The notes beneath the pieces were generated by a model. That model did no database searches. It saw only the letters and a program-made list of their open reading frames with translations, and was not told the DNA's origin. From Paenibacillus sp. EZ-K15 (GTDB taxonomy: Bacteria; Bacillota; Bacilli; Paenibacillales; Paenibacillaceae), in contig NZ_PDHM01000021.1 in assembly GCF_002573715.1 (NCBI RefSeq), positions 62,001 to 126,000 on the forward strand: 64,000 bases of DNA, read 5' to 3'. How positions within the stretch are numbered: the stretch's first letter is position 1; the number at the start of each line of letters is the position of its first letter. The translations under genes were made by a program, and so were the position numbers. Shown piece after piece: positions 51,805 to 61,494 of the stretch.

Positions 51805-53229
51805 TTATCCTCTGGTCTCGATTTTAACATCGCTGAATTGAGCACTGCCCTGACTGACAAACAAACCGAGCTTCCCATGCTGGATATCGTACATTCTGGC
51901 ACTCATCGCTATGTTCTCATCCACGTAAATCTCACAAATCGAGCCGTCTATAAACACTTTGATTTCGTAAGAACGTTCCGGAATAAGCTCAATCGGACGC
52001 TCCAGCTCTACCTCATAAGGGAATGTCTTTCCGCCCTCTTCCGACTGCATAATCGCCCCCCGGAAGGTAAGGCGGTTTCGTTGCGGTTCCAGCGTGACAT
52101 AATAGGCCACATCCAAGGTGTCTTCTGTTCGGAGCATGAACCCAACACCTTGCGTTTGCTCGGAGAATGAAACACTCGCGGATATCTTGCATTGATCCGG
52201 CAATTCCTCCCGGGTCGTACAGCCAGCAAACCCATACGGCAACTGACAGGAGAGCGAGCGACCCGAATCGAGCCACGCTCCCTCAACACGGTTAAAACGC
52301 ATGGGCATCGGTTCTTTAAATGCAGCATCGACCGTATCTGGCACTTTGACGCCGAGGGTGCCATCCGGACGCTGCACGATTTCATGCACGATCAGATTAC
52401 CGCCCCAATCCCAAGTGTCGTAATCCTTGCCAAGGGACTTGGGCGGATTCCAGCCGAATAAATCGTCGTTTTTTGTCGGATTCCAACCGAACAGGTAACG
52501 ATTCTGTCCGTCAGCCACGGATTTGGCCGCATAGAAAGCCCGCCCGTCAAACGTATCCTCTTTCGGGGTAATCCAAGGGCCATTCAGACTACGGCTCATT
52601 CGGTAAAATGTTGCAAATCTTCCCGTATAAGAGGAGTAGATCAAATACCACCAATCCCCGATCCGGAACAAATCGGGGCATTCGTGAGCCCCCACGTGCA
52701 GATTCGGCGCGTACAGGGGTTCGCGGTACTCCCAGGCTTTCAGATCCTTGGATGACAGCAGCGCGGTGCACCCTTTCCGATTGGTCGGCCCTTTCGCCAT
52801 CGCCGAAAGCAGCATCCAATATTGGCCTTCTTCTTCATTCCAGAACACGAAGGGATCGCGCCAATCGGAAAGCTCATAGATGCGGTCGTCAGCTGCAAAG
52901 GTATCCTCGGGAATGGGCTCCCAGGTCTTCAAGTCTCTGCTGATCGCATGACATACCAGCTGCTTGCCCGGTGGGAATATGCAATAGAACATATGGTAGA
53001 TACCGTCCACTTTCAGAATATGACCGGTGCCGCCTTCTATCTTACAGGGTCCTTCTTCCCGATAATTGACGAAGTCCTTCGTTCCAACAAGATACCAGCC
53101 GTGATCAAGGCCCTCCCGGTAGTTATCCCGCCAGCCGTGCAGATAGAACAGCTTAAACTCCCCGTCTTCATAATAAGGAATAACGTCCCCTACCCAGGCG
53201 TTCTCCGGTCGATAGAAAAATTCCTTCAT
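51805..53229 (-). CDS. GH32-type glycosidase, cytoplasmic
   Basis: About 474 residues from the ATG at 53229, the better spaced of two ATGs behind AGGAGGG (the other is 53235). GH32 landmarks are kept in variant form: the nucleophile region is AWVGDVIPYYEDGEFKLFYLHGW, the transition-state motif LSDWRDPFVFW and the acid/base AHECPDLFRIGDWWYLIYSS. A C-terminal beta-sandwich of ~170 residues follows (KISASVSFSEQTQGVGFMLRTEDT to SDVKIETRG). Near residue 265 a short duplication reads YLFGWNPTKNDDLFGWNPP. It hydrolyses fructosyl or a related linkage. It is the last gene of the operon, overlapping or abutting the GH172 stop. Confidence 0.82.
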   Translation of the reverse strand: MKEFFYRPENAWVGDVIPYYEDGEFKLFYLHGWRDNYREGLDHGWYLVGTKDFVNYREEGPCKIEGGTGHILKVDGIYHMFYCIFPPGKQLVCHAISRDLKTWEPIPEDTFAADDRIYELSDWRDPFVFWNEEEGQYWMLLSAMAKGPTNRKGCTALLSSKDLKAWEYREPLYAPNLHVGAHECPDLFRIGDWWYLIYSSYTGRFATFYRMSRSLNGPWITPKEDTFDGRAFYAAKSVADGQNRYLFGWNPTKNDDLFGWNPPKSLGKDYDTWDWGGNLIVHEIVQRPDGTLGVKVPDTVDAAFKEPMPMRFNRVEGAWLDSGRSLSCQLPYGFAGCTTREELPDQCKISASVSFSEQTQGVGFMLRTEDTLDVAYYVTLEPQRNRLTFRGAIMQSEEGGKTFPYEVELERPIELIPERSYEIKVFIDGSICEIYVDENIAMSARMYDIQHGKLGLFVSQGSAQFSDVKIETRG

Positions 53230-53231
53230 CT

Positions 53232-54887
53232 TCATCCCTCCTGATGGTTTAAGTGGCTTAATCGTTCATCCAAGGAAACGGGCATGTACGCATCGCTTGT
53301 GCCCCGCTCCTGATACCAGTAAACGGTGGCGGCATACACACATTGGTTATTGGCGCCCCAATGATTCCCCTTGTATTTCTCAATAAATCCCTCAAAGGAG
53401 TTCATGAAGGGAATATTGTCGCAAATATGAAATCGGTTGACTGAGGTATGTCCGTTCGCATCCAGTTCGATGTACGGCTGGCTGGCGAAGGCACTGTCAA
53501 ACATCGGGAAAGGCGGCTCGGCCGCCCAGGCATAGCCAATATAATCCTCGCTGCCGGTTCCGAACGTTGATGGAAAGGATTCGCCATCCACGAAAAACTT
53601 CTCGTCTCCTTCTCCCCACCACCAGTCAATCGTTTTTCGATCCCAAAGCCCGTACCACCAGGTTTCGGCTTCCTCATCCGGTTTCTCCCAAGTATTGTAC
53701 ACATGCAGATGAACGCCGCAGAACCTTCCCCGGCCTTTCGTCAGCAGCAGAGGCCAATCCGGCCAGCGATCTCCGCCTTCCTTGAAGCGCTCCGCATCCA
53801 GATCCAGATAATCATCCCGATGCCATTTGGAATGAAAACGCAGGAGGTTGTCCGCATGAGACTTGGATAGAGGAGTATACAAGATCTCCGCCGAAATCTC
53901 GCATGCCTCCCTCCCGTCATTTTCAATTTCAATCCTCGCCCCTTCCGAGAACGGCATGTACCAATAACTGTACATTTCATGTTCATTCATACCGAGAGGC
54001 AGAGAGCGGTACGGCTTGATCCCGGGCGCACTGCCAAAAAAATCGCCCAACGGAGCCCATACGGAAGGGGTTTCTTCATTGTCCCATTTCATCGAGATAG
54101 CCAATTGCCTAGCCATGATGAGCTGCTGTTCTTCGCTTTTTCGTCCAAGGTCTGTCCTCATCCGGATCATGGAAATAGCGCCGGCCCCTTGTTTATCCAA
54201 AAGCAACGCTTTGCCGCCTGCTGGTACGGATACCGTAACGCTTTCGGCAGAGGACTCTTTAGTTTTCATAAACGAGTACGTTCCTCTTTGCTGTAAAACC
54301 CGGTCTGCTTCAGCCAAGGCAATAGCCGACTCCTTGTCGATGCCGCCATTAAAGGACGGCAGTTGGACCCCAGCAGGGAAGGTGGTGTAGGTTATGTGAT
54401 AATAAGCACCCCAACCTTTATCCAGCAGCACCTTGCAGTGTTTTTGAAACGGGATGGGGATGAAGCAGTTTCTTCCACGAGACAAAGTAGGCGACAGATT
54501 CGGAAAATTAGATGGCGGCCCTTCCTGATTGAATTTTTCAAAATAATCTCGGAAGGGCTGATCAATCACGGGGGTATCGGCATGATCAACATAAATCCGG
54601 ATATGTCCATCCTCGGGAAGCGCGGACCAGAATCTCCAGATGACGCCGGGACCGTCCAGTTCCATGGCGACGATGCTGTCTCCTTCCTTATGAATGAAGC
54701 CTCCTCCGTCATCATTGGCGCCCCAATTCTCGTATAAGCCTGACTCGGCATTATAAATAGAGCTCCGGTCAAAGCTTGAGAAACACCCCGATTTCTCATC
54801 GGCCTGCGGTGGTACAGCCAGAGCTTCCAGATCATATAATCGCTTCACGAGGTCTTGATACGTATAAACCTGCTCAGTTTGATTCAT
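53232..54887 (-). CDS. GH172 (DUF2961) family protein, candidate difructose-dianhydride or furanosidase enzyme
   Basis: A protein of 551 residues from the ATG at 54887, behind AGGAGAGAC; a frame to 54941 lacks a ribosome site. It shows the DUF2961 features SFDRSSIYNAESGLYENWGANDDGGGFI, ELDGPGVIWRFWSALPEDGHIRIYVD, APLGDFFGSAPGIKPYRSLPLGM, YWYMPFSEGARIEIEND, KFFVDGESFPSTFGTGSEDYIGYAW and FHICDNIPF. DUF2961 is now family GH172, known for difructose dianhydride I synthase/hydrolase and for D-arabinofuranosidases. With GH32 genes on both sides and a fructokinase in the operon, a fructose-linked substrate is favoured. A short inverted repeat (GAGCGC-CTAA-GCGCTC, 54950-54965) lies in the 81-base gap before it. 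Confidence 0.85.
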   Translation of the reverse strand: MNQTEQVYTYQDLVKRLYDLEALAVPPQADEKSGCFSSFDRSSIYNAESGLYENWGANDDGGGFIHKEGDSIVAMELDGPGVIWRFWSALPEDGHIRIYVDHADTPVIDQPFRDYFEKFNQEGPPSNFPNLSPTLSRGRNCFIPIPFQKHCKVLLDKGWGAYYHITYTTFPAGVQLPSFNGGIDKESAIALAEADRVLQQRGTYSFMKTKESSAESVTVSVPAGGKALLLDKQGAGAISMIRMRTDLGRKSEEQQLIMARQLAISMKWDNEETPSVWAPLGDFFGSAPGIKPYRSLPLGMNEHEMYSYWYMPFSEGARIEIENDGREACEISAEILYTPLSKSHADNLLRFHSKWHRDDYLDLDAERFKEGGDRWPDWPLLLTKGRGRFCGVHLHVYNTWEKPDEEAETWWYGLWDRKTIDWWWGEGDEKFFVDGESFPSTFGTGSEDYIGYAWAAEPPFPMFDSAFASQPYIELDANGHTSVNRFHICDNIPFMNSFEGFIEKYKGNHWGANNQCVYAATVYWYQERGTSDAYMPVSLDERLSHLNHQEG

Positions 54888-54968
54888 GTTAGTCTCTCCT
54901 TTGTACCTGCACGTTTCTTGGTCATCTGTCCCTTTACCCAAATGGTAAGGAGCGCCTAAGCGCTCACA

Positions 54969-57248
54969 TTACCAAATGGCCTGCATATCCCATATATCCA
55001 AGGATTTAACCACTAGTTCCCCGTCTCCCCAAATCTCAAGCCCCAAAGCATCCTTACGGCTCGGATACACCCGGGTCGTCAGGCTTTTCAATCCGTTAAC
55101 ATAGGCTTCGACCATGGAGCGGTCCAAATAAATGTGAAGCTTTAGATTCTCCCCTAAGAGCTCCACATTGCCGCCCTGAATTCCTCCGCACTTTTCTCCC
55201 GGGTGAAGCGTGGTTTTGGTTCGGTCGACAGAGAACGTGGATTGGTTCATATCATAAAACAGCAGGGTCTCTTCTTCTCCATCCGGTGTACGCCGGATCT
55301 TGATTCCGAATTGTTTGGCGCTGCCCGGTTCCATTTCCAATTGGATCTCAAGCATATCGCCTTGAACATCCTGAAGCCGTTCATTAGCCTCAGCCAATGA
55401 TTTATCCCGGAGCGATAGCCGTTTGGAGCCACGCAGCGATTGAAGCTCCTGAATCGGCTCAATACCCAACCGTCCATCCTCCCTCAGATACACGCTTAGC
55501 GGCAAACCGGCGTTATGAGCCCAACCCGATTGATATTCCAGTTCGAGGGTCCGGTCGCCTTGGGCTATTGTAAATATGATCTTTCTGCCAGTCTTCGGAT
55601 CGACCATTCCGCTCGGGCCGGTAAAATGAAAATCACCAACATCAATCAATTGCGGTTCCTCTTGATCCGGAATGAATGATAGATTTTGCTTGTCAAGCTG
55701 CCCGATCCAATAGAATACCTCGACATCCGCTCCCTGTCCCACAGGGCTGACCAGTAAAAGATGCTTGTCCACTCCCTGCTTATCGCTGCCAAGGGGAAGA
55801 AGCACGGGAAGCTCCCAGATGGGTCCAAGATAAGGAAACTTCTGGATATCCGCTTGAAACAATGGCCCTTTGTATGTCCAATTCAGCATATCCAAAGACG
55901 CAAAAGCCAGCGCTGCTCCACCTTCGCCTTCGATCCCGGACCCGACCAAAGCAAACCATCCGTCATCGTCCTTCCACACGAACGGGTCCCGGAAATCCCC
56001 GAATACGCCCACACCCTTCTTCTGTATAATCAACGGCACCGGATGCTTGACCCAATGAACCAGATCCGGATCTCCATCCCGGGAATAGGTACTTCGTGCA
56101 AGCGCCACGCTCTGATTCGGCGAAGCACTGTCATTACCCGCCGTAAAGAACAAGACAGGCAGGCCGTCTGCATCATAGGTCGCGCTTCCCGACCAGATCC
56201 CATCCGGTGCGAGCTGATCTTTTTCAGGAGCTAATGCCACAGGAAGATCACGCCAATAAACCAGGTCCTCGCTTACCCAATGTCCCCAATGAATGTGATA
56301 AAAAAATGGCCCAAGAGGGTTATGCTGATAGAATAGGTGGTATTGACCATCAAAATAGATCGGCGCGTGGGGTTCGTTCATCCAATGCGCCGGCGGGCTG
56401 GCATGATACTGCGGTCTGTGTCGATCCAGAAGCAAAGGTGTCCGATCCAACTTGATCTCATCATACGTTAATTGCGGATGGGCTCCCCCGCAGGCATCAT
56501 TCAAGACTTGCCGATAAGATTCGGCAATCTCCTCCGAGCTCAAAGCACGATTATAAATCTTGAGTTCATCCATGATACCGCTAAACATGTGAAGACTAAA
56601 CACGCCCGCCCATTGGCTGCTGTGATTATTTTTGCCGATGAGTAGTTCCGTATCTACCGGTTCGGCCAACCGGGAATTACGAGGTAGCTCAGCCGAAGCG
56701 ATTTCACTACCGTTTAAGTACAATTTCATTTTCCCTTGCTGCCCATCAAACACAGCATTTACGTAAGACCATTTGTTTTTGGGCAGTTCAAGACCGTCCG
56801 GCGACCAAAGTTCCTTCCAGTCTCCTCCTTCCAGCCCGATTTGGAAGGACCAGGAGCCATGACGAAACATGCCCAGCAGATAACCCTGCTGACGATCCAT
56901 GTTGTAGCGGTTCACAATAGCTGACAACTTACCTTCAAACCCCCATTCATAGGAACGGGGAGCTACCCATACTCCGATACTCAGTGCTGATCGATATTCT
57001 GTCTCCCGGTCCGCATCTCCCTCTTTGAACGGATGGGCAATGTATGTCGAGTAACCATCGAACAGGAGCCCGCTTCCCATGACTCCCTGTCCCCACTGCG
57101 GATCGCAGGATTCCGTAAACTCGGCTTGATTCAATACGTACTGAATATCATCCCGTACTTGAGAAATACTCTCCACAGCATTGGCTCCGGTTCCTTCATC
57201 GAAGGGCCAATACATCATCAGCCCCTGATTGTCGGATGTTTGGCTCAT
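54969..57248 (-). CDS. LamG-GH32 two-domain protein with Glu in place of the nucleophile Asp
   Basis: A protein of 759 residues without a signal peptide. Residues 1-250 are a LamG/concanavalin-like domain (LMMYWPFDEGTGANAVES, YVNAVFDGQQGKMKLYLNGSEIASAEL, FSGIMDELKIYNRALSSEEIAESY). Residues ~275-600 are a GH32 propeller and the rest the usual C-terminal sandwich. The canonical WMNDPNG reads WMNEPHA (E292), the transition-state motif is FRDPFVW and the acid/base region GPIWELPVLLPLG (E kept, the usual C replaced by L). The change could mean altered chemistry or loss of activity. The start overlaps the end of the fusion gene by four bases (57245-57248). Confidence 0.87.
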   Translation of the reverse strand: MSQTSDNQGLMMYWPFDEGTGANAVESISQVRDDIQYVLNQAEFTESCDPQWGQGVMGSGLLFDGYSTYIAHPFKEGDADRETEYRSALSIGVWVAPRSYEWGFEGKLSAIVNRYNMDRQQGYLLGMFRHGSWSFQIGLEGGDWKELWSPDGLELPKNKWSYVNAVFDGQQGKMKLYLNGSEIASAELPRNSRLAEPVDTELLIGKNNHSSQWAGVFSLHMFSGIMDELKIYNRALSSEEIAESYRQVLNDACGGAHPQLTYDEIKLDRTPLLLDRHRPQYHASPPAHWMNEPHAPIYFDGQYHLFYQHNPLGPFFYHIHWGHWVSEDLVYWRDLPVALAPEKDQLAPDGIWSGSATYDADGLPVLFFTAGNDSASPNQSVALARSTYSRDGDPDLVHWVKHPVPLIIQKKGVGVFGDFRDPFVWKDDDGWFALVGSGIEGEGGAALAFASLDMLNWTYKGPLFQADIQKFPYLGPIWELPVLLPLGSDKQGVDKHLLLVSPVGQGADVEVFYWIGQLDKQNLSFIPDQEEPQLIDVGDFHFTGPSGMVDPKTGRKIIFTIAQGDRTLELEYQSGWAHNAGLPLSVYLREDGRLGIEPIQELQSLRGSKRLSLRDKSLAEANERLQDVQGDMLEIQLEMEPGSAKQFGIKIRRTPDGEEETLLFYDMNQSTFSVDRTKTTLHPGEKCGGIQGGNVELLGENLKLHIYLDRSMVEAYVNGLKSLTTRVYPSRKDALGLEIWGDGELVVKSLDIWDMQAIW

Positions 57249-59710
57249 GCCTCATCCCTCCCTGATGTCTGTTCTATGTTGTAATTGGAAGCATGAATAG
57301 ACCGAAGCGCATGGACATGGAGCGAATTCAGCACAACCTGCCCTGATTCCGTACTTATTGATATCTTATCAATCGTGGTTTCCGGGAAAATTTGATCCGT
57401 GAGAACAACCAGGCCTTCGTTCGCATACACTTCAACCGCATTGCGATCCAGCCAGATATGCAGCTTGATTTTCCCATTTTCCGGAACCAATTCGGCGCCA
57501 TGCTTGCACGCAAACGACGGGTGAAAGTCCGTCATGCCTGATTTGGAACGGTCGATGAATAGCCATTGGCGCACAGGATCATATCCGATTGTCGTCTCAC
57601 TCTGCCCGGACGATTGCATTTTGATATAAACCTCGCCCGCGGATTGAATATCGATGTCCGCTTCAATTTCAAGCAAGTCATCCTTCGTCTTCAGCATGTA
57701 AGGTGACTCAGGCGCAACCATGAGCATATTCCAGTTCCTCGACTCTTTCCGTAGCTGCTCGATTTCCCGGACAGGCATTTGGGTTAGCACGATGCCCTCA
57801 TCCCGATGGGTCAATGACAAAACGCGCGGTAGCGTCGCTGCGCCTCTCCAGGCACCGGTAGGCGTCTCGTTGGCATATTTCCAGTTGCTCATCCATCCGA
57901 TGATCACGCGCCGTCCGTCTTGCTCAGGTATATCCGACCAGGTGACCCCTGCATAGTTGTCCCGACCATAGTCCAGCCACATGATATGATCAGCCGAATT
58001 GTCGTTTATGAATGTATTTCCGTCAAACTCTCCGATAAAATATTGTGTGCGTGATCCTTCCGGACAGGAGGGATTATCCCCAATGCTGATGACAAGCACC
58101 CATTTGGAATGCCCACTGTCATCGATCGGCAATTCAAAGAGATCCGGGCATTCCCAAACACCGTCATGCGAGCCTTCCTCATGGCCGAATTCCCCTGTAA
58201 GCGACCAATCACGCAAGTTTTCCGATCCATAAAACCGAACATGGTCCCCGGCGACAATGGTCATAACCCACCGCTCACTTTGTGCATGCCAGAACACTTT
58301 CGGGTCCCGGAAGTCTACCAGATCAGGTTCGGCAAGAACCGGGTTCCCCTCATATTTGTGCCAGGTTCTGCCTTTATCACTGCTGTAAGCCAAGCTTTGC
58401 CGCTGGCGCGGCTGCCCGGTCTCTGGACATGTGTCCGCATGGGTAAAAATCGCAATCAATCCATGGGTGCCCGCGAACAGTCCACTGCTGTTATTAAAAT
58501 CAACCACACAGCAGCCGGAAAAAATGGCTCCGTGCTCGTCTGGGAACAGAGCGATAGGCTCATGCTGCCAGTGAATTAGATCATGGCTTACGGCATGGCC
58601 CCAGTGCATCGGCCCCCATTGATTACTAAAGGGATGGTGTTGATAAAACAGATGATATTCTCCCTCGTAATAGACTAATCCGTTCGGATCGTTCATCCAA
58701 TGGGATGGAGGCGAAAAATGAATTCCCGGTCTAAATCTCTCATCCATCTCTTTATTTGACTCCATGATCTTATTGATTTCATCTATCGTCGGCATTGACT
58801 GAAGAGCCCCTTTCCGTGTTGTCACTAATGCACCGCCAGCATTGGCAAAAGTCAGCATGCTGATGATTTGCTGTTTTTCTAGTTTATTTAAAGAAATATC
58901 GCATTCCAGTATTTTGTATAACAAGCAGCCGAGAAAAGCGTCGCCGGCCCCCGTCGTATCGATGCTATTCACTTGGAAACCCGGGACATAACCTTCATGA
59001 GCAGCCGACCGGTAATAGCAGCCTTGTTCAGCTAACGTAACGACAATGAAGGCGATGCCGAATTGTTGCTGTAACATGAGTGAACCTTTTTCAACATCGG
59101 ATATACCCGTGATAAAGCAAAGCTCTTCTTCTGATATTTTCAAGATATCTGCATGCTTCATGCCCCACAGGATATTCTGCTTCGCTTCCTCCATACTCTC
59201 CCATAACGCAAACCGGATGTTCGGATCGAATGAAAGCAGAACTCCAGCCTCCTGGGCCTTAACGACTGCCGCTCTTGTTGCCATGCGTGCCGGCTCATGG
59301 GTCATCGACAATGAACCAAAGTGCAGCGCCCGGCAGTTCCCAATCCACTCGAGCGGGACATCCTCTGAACGCAACAAGGTATCCGCTCCCGGCTGCCGGT
59401 AGAAGCTGAACGATCGGTCTCCGCTGTCACCCAAATGGACAAATGCCAGCGTTGTTTTGGCTTCATCCGTAAACGAAAGCGCGCTCACGTCGACCCCGCA
59501 GCTAAGCAACGTGCCTTGCAGCAACGAACCGAAGTGATCCTTGCCAACCTTGCTGATCAAAGCAGATTTGGCTCCTAAACGGGCTAGTGCGGCTGCGACG
59601 TTAGCCGGAGCCCCTCCGGGATTGCATTCTAACTGCTCGTTGCCCCCGGCTGTACGCCCTGCCGGAGTAAAGTCTATCAATAATTCCCCAATGGCTATTA
59701 CATCAAGCAC
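57245..59710 (-). CDS. fructokinase (PfkB) fused to GH32 beta-fructosidase
   Basis: A single frame of 821 residues, starting at a GTG at 59710 behind GTGGGGAG. Residues 1-313 are a complete PfkB fructokinase (VIAIGELLIDFTP; ECNPGGAPANVAAALARLG; SFDPNIRFALW; DTTGAGDAFLGCLL with the catalytic D257). Residues ~325-805 are a complete GH32 enzyme: HWMNDPNGLVYYEGEYHLFYQHHPF (nucleophile D341), DFRDPKVFW, VWECPDLFELP and a C-terminal sandwich. The linker is ~12 residues and contains ATGs (M317, M322) with a GGAG upstream, so the GH32 part might also be made alone. The protein could cleave sucrose-type or fructan oligomers and phosphorylate the fructose released. Confidence 0.92.
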   Translation of the reverse strand: MLDVIAIGELLIDFTPAGRTAGGNEQLECNPGGAPANVAAALARLGAKSALISKVGKDHFGSLLQGTLLSCGVDVSALSFTDEAKTTLAFVHLGDSGDRSFSFYRQPGADTLLRSEDVPLEWIGNCRALHFGSLSMTHEPARMATRAAVVKAQEAGVLLSFDPNIRFALWESMEEAKQNILWGMKHADILKISEEELCFITGISDVEKGSLMLQQQFGIAFIVVTLAEQGCYYRSAAHEGYVPGFQVNSIDTTGAGDAFLGCLLYKILECDISLNKLEKQQIISMLTFANAGGALVTTRKGALQSMPTIDEINKIMESNKEMDERFRPGIHFSPPSHWMNDPNGLVYYEGEYHLFYQHHPFSNQWGPMHWGHAVSHDLIHWQHEPIALFPDEHGAIFSGCCVVDFNNSSGLFAGTHGLIAIFTHADTCPETGQPRQRQSLAYSSDKGRTWHKYEGNPVLAEPDLVDFRDPKVFWHAQSERWVMTIVAGDHVRFYGSENLRDWSLTGEFGHEEGSHDGVWECPDLFELPIDDSGHSKWVLVISIGDNPSCPEGSRTQYFIGEFDGNTFINDNSADHIMWLDYGRDNYAGVTWSDIPEQDGRRVIIGWMSNWKYANETPTGAWRGAATLPRVLSLTHRDEGIVLTQMPVREIEQLRKESRNWNMLMVAPESPYMLKTKDDLLEIEADIDIQSAGEVYIKMQSSGQSETTIGYDPVRQWLFIDRSKSGMTDFHPSFACKHGAELVPENGKIKLHIWLDRNAVEVYANEGLVVLTDQIFPETTIDKISISTESGQVVLNSLHVHALRSIHASNYNIEQTSGRDEA

Positions 59711-59738
59711 AGCTTCTCCCCACCTGTCGTTTGATTAT

Positions 59739-61364
59739 TTATCTATTTAGATTTGCGTTATAACGATCCAGTCCATTTTGATAAATCTCCATCAACTCGT
59801 TCAAGCCCATCTTCTCCAGGGTCTTCACATAGCTGTTCCACTGTTCATCTACGCCGCCATCAACAATGAATTTTCCTCGTTGGGTATTGACATATTTAAT
59901 CAATTCGGGCTCAATTCGATTGATTTTGTCCAGTTCCTCCGGCTCAAAGAAGATACTCGGATAGTTTTCCTTTTCCATATAGGGATCGTAATATTTCTCC
60001 AAGTCTTTAACGCGCTGCTGGGCTCTAGGCTCCAGATCAACTACTTTTCCCAAATCTTCGATCGTAATGACGCCAGGGCCGCCTGCACCCGGAGCCACTT
60101 TTTGACGGAATTCGCCTGCGGAAGTCCCCTCAGAAAGCGGCAGGTTCACCAATTTCCCATTCTCGTCCTTCTCGAATACGATATCCAGCGGACCCCAGTG
60201 GATTTGAGCAGCCATGTATGGCTCATACTGCTGATCGATCCAACGCATCGTAATTTCCGGATTCTTGTTCTCTTTTGTAATCACGAAAGCGCCGCGTCCT
60301 GGACCGCCACCGTTGCCGCGACCGATCAATTGATCCCCGTTCGGTCCTTTGAGCGGAGACAGCAAAGCATAATCCTCACTTCGCTCCGGTCCGACCACCT
60401 CATCGACTTCCCACCAGATATAAGAGCCGAGTGTTTCGATTGTTGTTTTCCCTTTAGCCAGATACTGAGCGGCGTCCTGAGTAAACGATTCAGGGTCAAT
60501 CAAGCCCTGCTTATACCATTTTTCATGGAAATATTTCAATGCTTCCTTATATTCAGGCTGCGTAGCGGTAAAGATCACCTTTCCGTCGCGGACGATCCGA
60601 TGTTCCATGTTATCCGGAAGTCCGAAAGCTCCAAATATGCCAGCGATGTCCATACACCATTGCATGTGCATAAAGCTTAACGGAATTTCGTCGGCCTTGC
60701 CGTTACCGTTTGGATCCTGCGTTTTAAAGGCAGCTAATGCTTCCGTATATTCATCCAGTGTCTGCGGCATTTTCAGCCCCAGCTTGTCGAGCCATTTTTT
60801 ATTGATAACGTGAAAGAAAGGGTTCGTTCCAAGATTGTTCTCTTCCCAAGAAGGCAGTCCGTAAATATGCCCATCCGGTGCCGTGATCGAGGACTTGATG
60901 TCAGGCCGGCGATCTAAGAGCGCTTTCAAATTAGGCGCATATTGATCGATTAAATCCTCCAGCGGAAGGATCGTGCCGTCTGTACCGTAATTCACCAGCT
61001 CGTAATCAGAGAATCCGGCTCCGTAAAAAGCGTCCGGTAGGTTGCCGCTGGCCAGCAGCAAGTTTTTCTTCTCTGTAAAGTCGGTGTCCGGAATGTTCTC
61101 CCACTCGATCTTAACGTTGGTTTCCGCTTCCAACCGCTTGAAAATTTCCATCTGCGAATACTCCGGCGCCAATGCGGCTTTCGGGGATACCATCTTTAAC
61201 GATACCGGTTCATTCACAATCGGAAGACCCGTTTTGTTAAAATTGGCAGCCTGATCAGGATTATCTGCCTGATTTTTGGAGCCTCCACCGCCTCCTGAAC
61301 ATCCACTCAGCGCAAACGCTCCGGCCAGTATAAGAATCCCCGCTCTTTTGAATACAGATTTCAT
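59739..61364 (-). CDS. solute-binding lipoprotein of the fructan-type ABC importer
   Basis: A protein of 541 residues. The signal peptide carries a lipobox (AGAFALSGC, then a glycine run SGGGGG). The LplA-type binding domain follows (LPIVNEPVSLKMVSPKAALAPEYSQMEIFKRLEAETNVKIEWEN, NLLLASGNLPDAFYGAG, ending KMGLNELMEIYQNGLDRYNANLNR). GGGAGG precedes the ATG. It lies between the permease and enzyme genes, 28 bases upstream of the fusion gene, and supplies the operon with its substrate. Confidence 0.92.
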   Translation of the reverse strand: MKSVFKRAGILILAGAFALSGCSGGGGGSKNQADNPDQAANFNKTGLPIVNEPVSLKMVSPKAALAPEYSQMEIFKRLEAETNVKIEWENIPDTDFTEKKNLLLASGNLPDAFYGAGFSDYELVNYGTDGTILPLEDLIDQYAPNLKALLDRRPDIKSSITAPDGHIYGLPSWEENNLGTNPFFHVINKKWLDKLGLKMPQTLDEYTEALAAFKTQDPNGNGKADEIPLSFMHMQWCMDIAGIFGAFGLPDNMEHRIVRDGKVIFTATQPEYKEALKYFHEKWYKQGLIDPESFTQDAAQYLAKGKTTIETLGSYIWWEVDEVVGPERSEDYALLSPLKGPNGDQLIGRGNGGGPGRGAFVITKENKNPEITMRWIDQQYEPYMAAQIHWGPLDIVFEKDENGKLVNLPLSEGTSAGEFRQKVAPGAGGPGVITIEDLGKVVDLEPRAQQRVKDLEKYYDPYMEKENYPSIFFEPEELDKINRIEPELIKYVNTQRGKFIVDGGVDEQWNSYVKTLEKMGLNELMEIYQNGLDRYNANLNR

Positions 61365-61494
61365 CGTACATAACCTCCCTCAAGATCATTCCACAAGTTG
61401 GATATCTTTCATCGTCCTACTTACTTCTGTATTTACCTGGATTCAGATATATCGATGCTGCTGCACATCCCCCCTTTCAAGTACCATGACAACA

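Noticed and set aside
54950..54965. GAGCGCCTAAGCGCTC as a terminator within the fructan-type operon
   Set aside because: The stem is only 6 bp and no T tract follows on either strand; at most it is an RNA processing or stability element.
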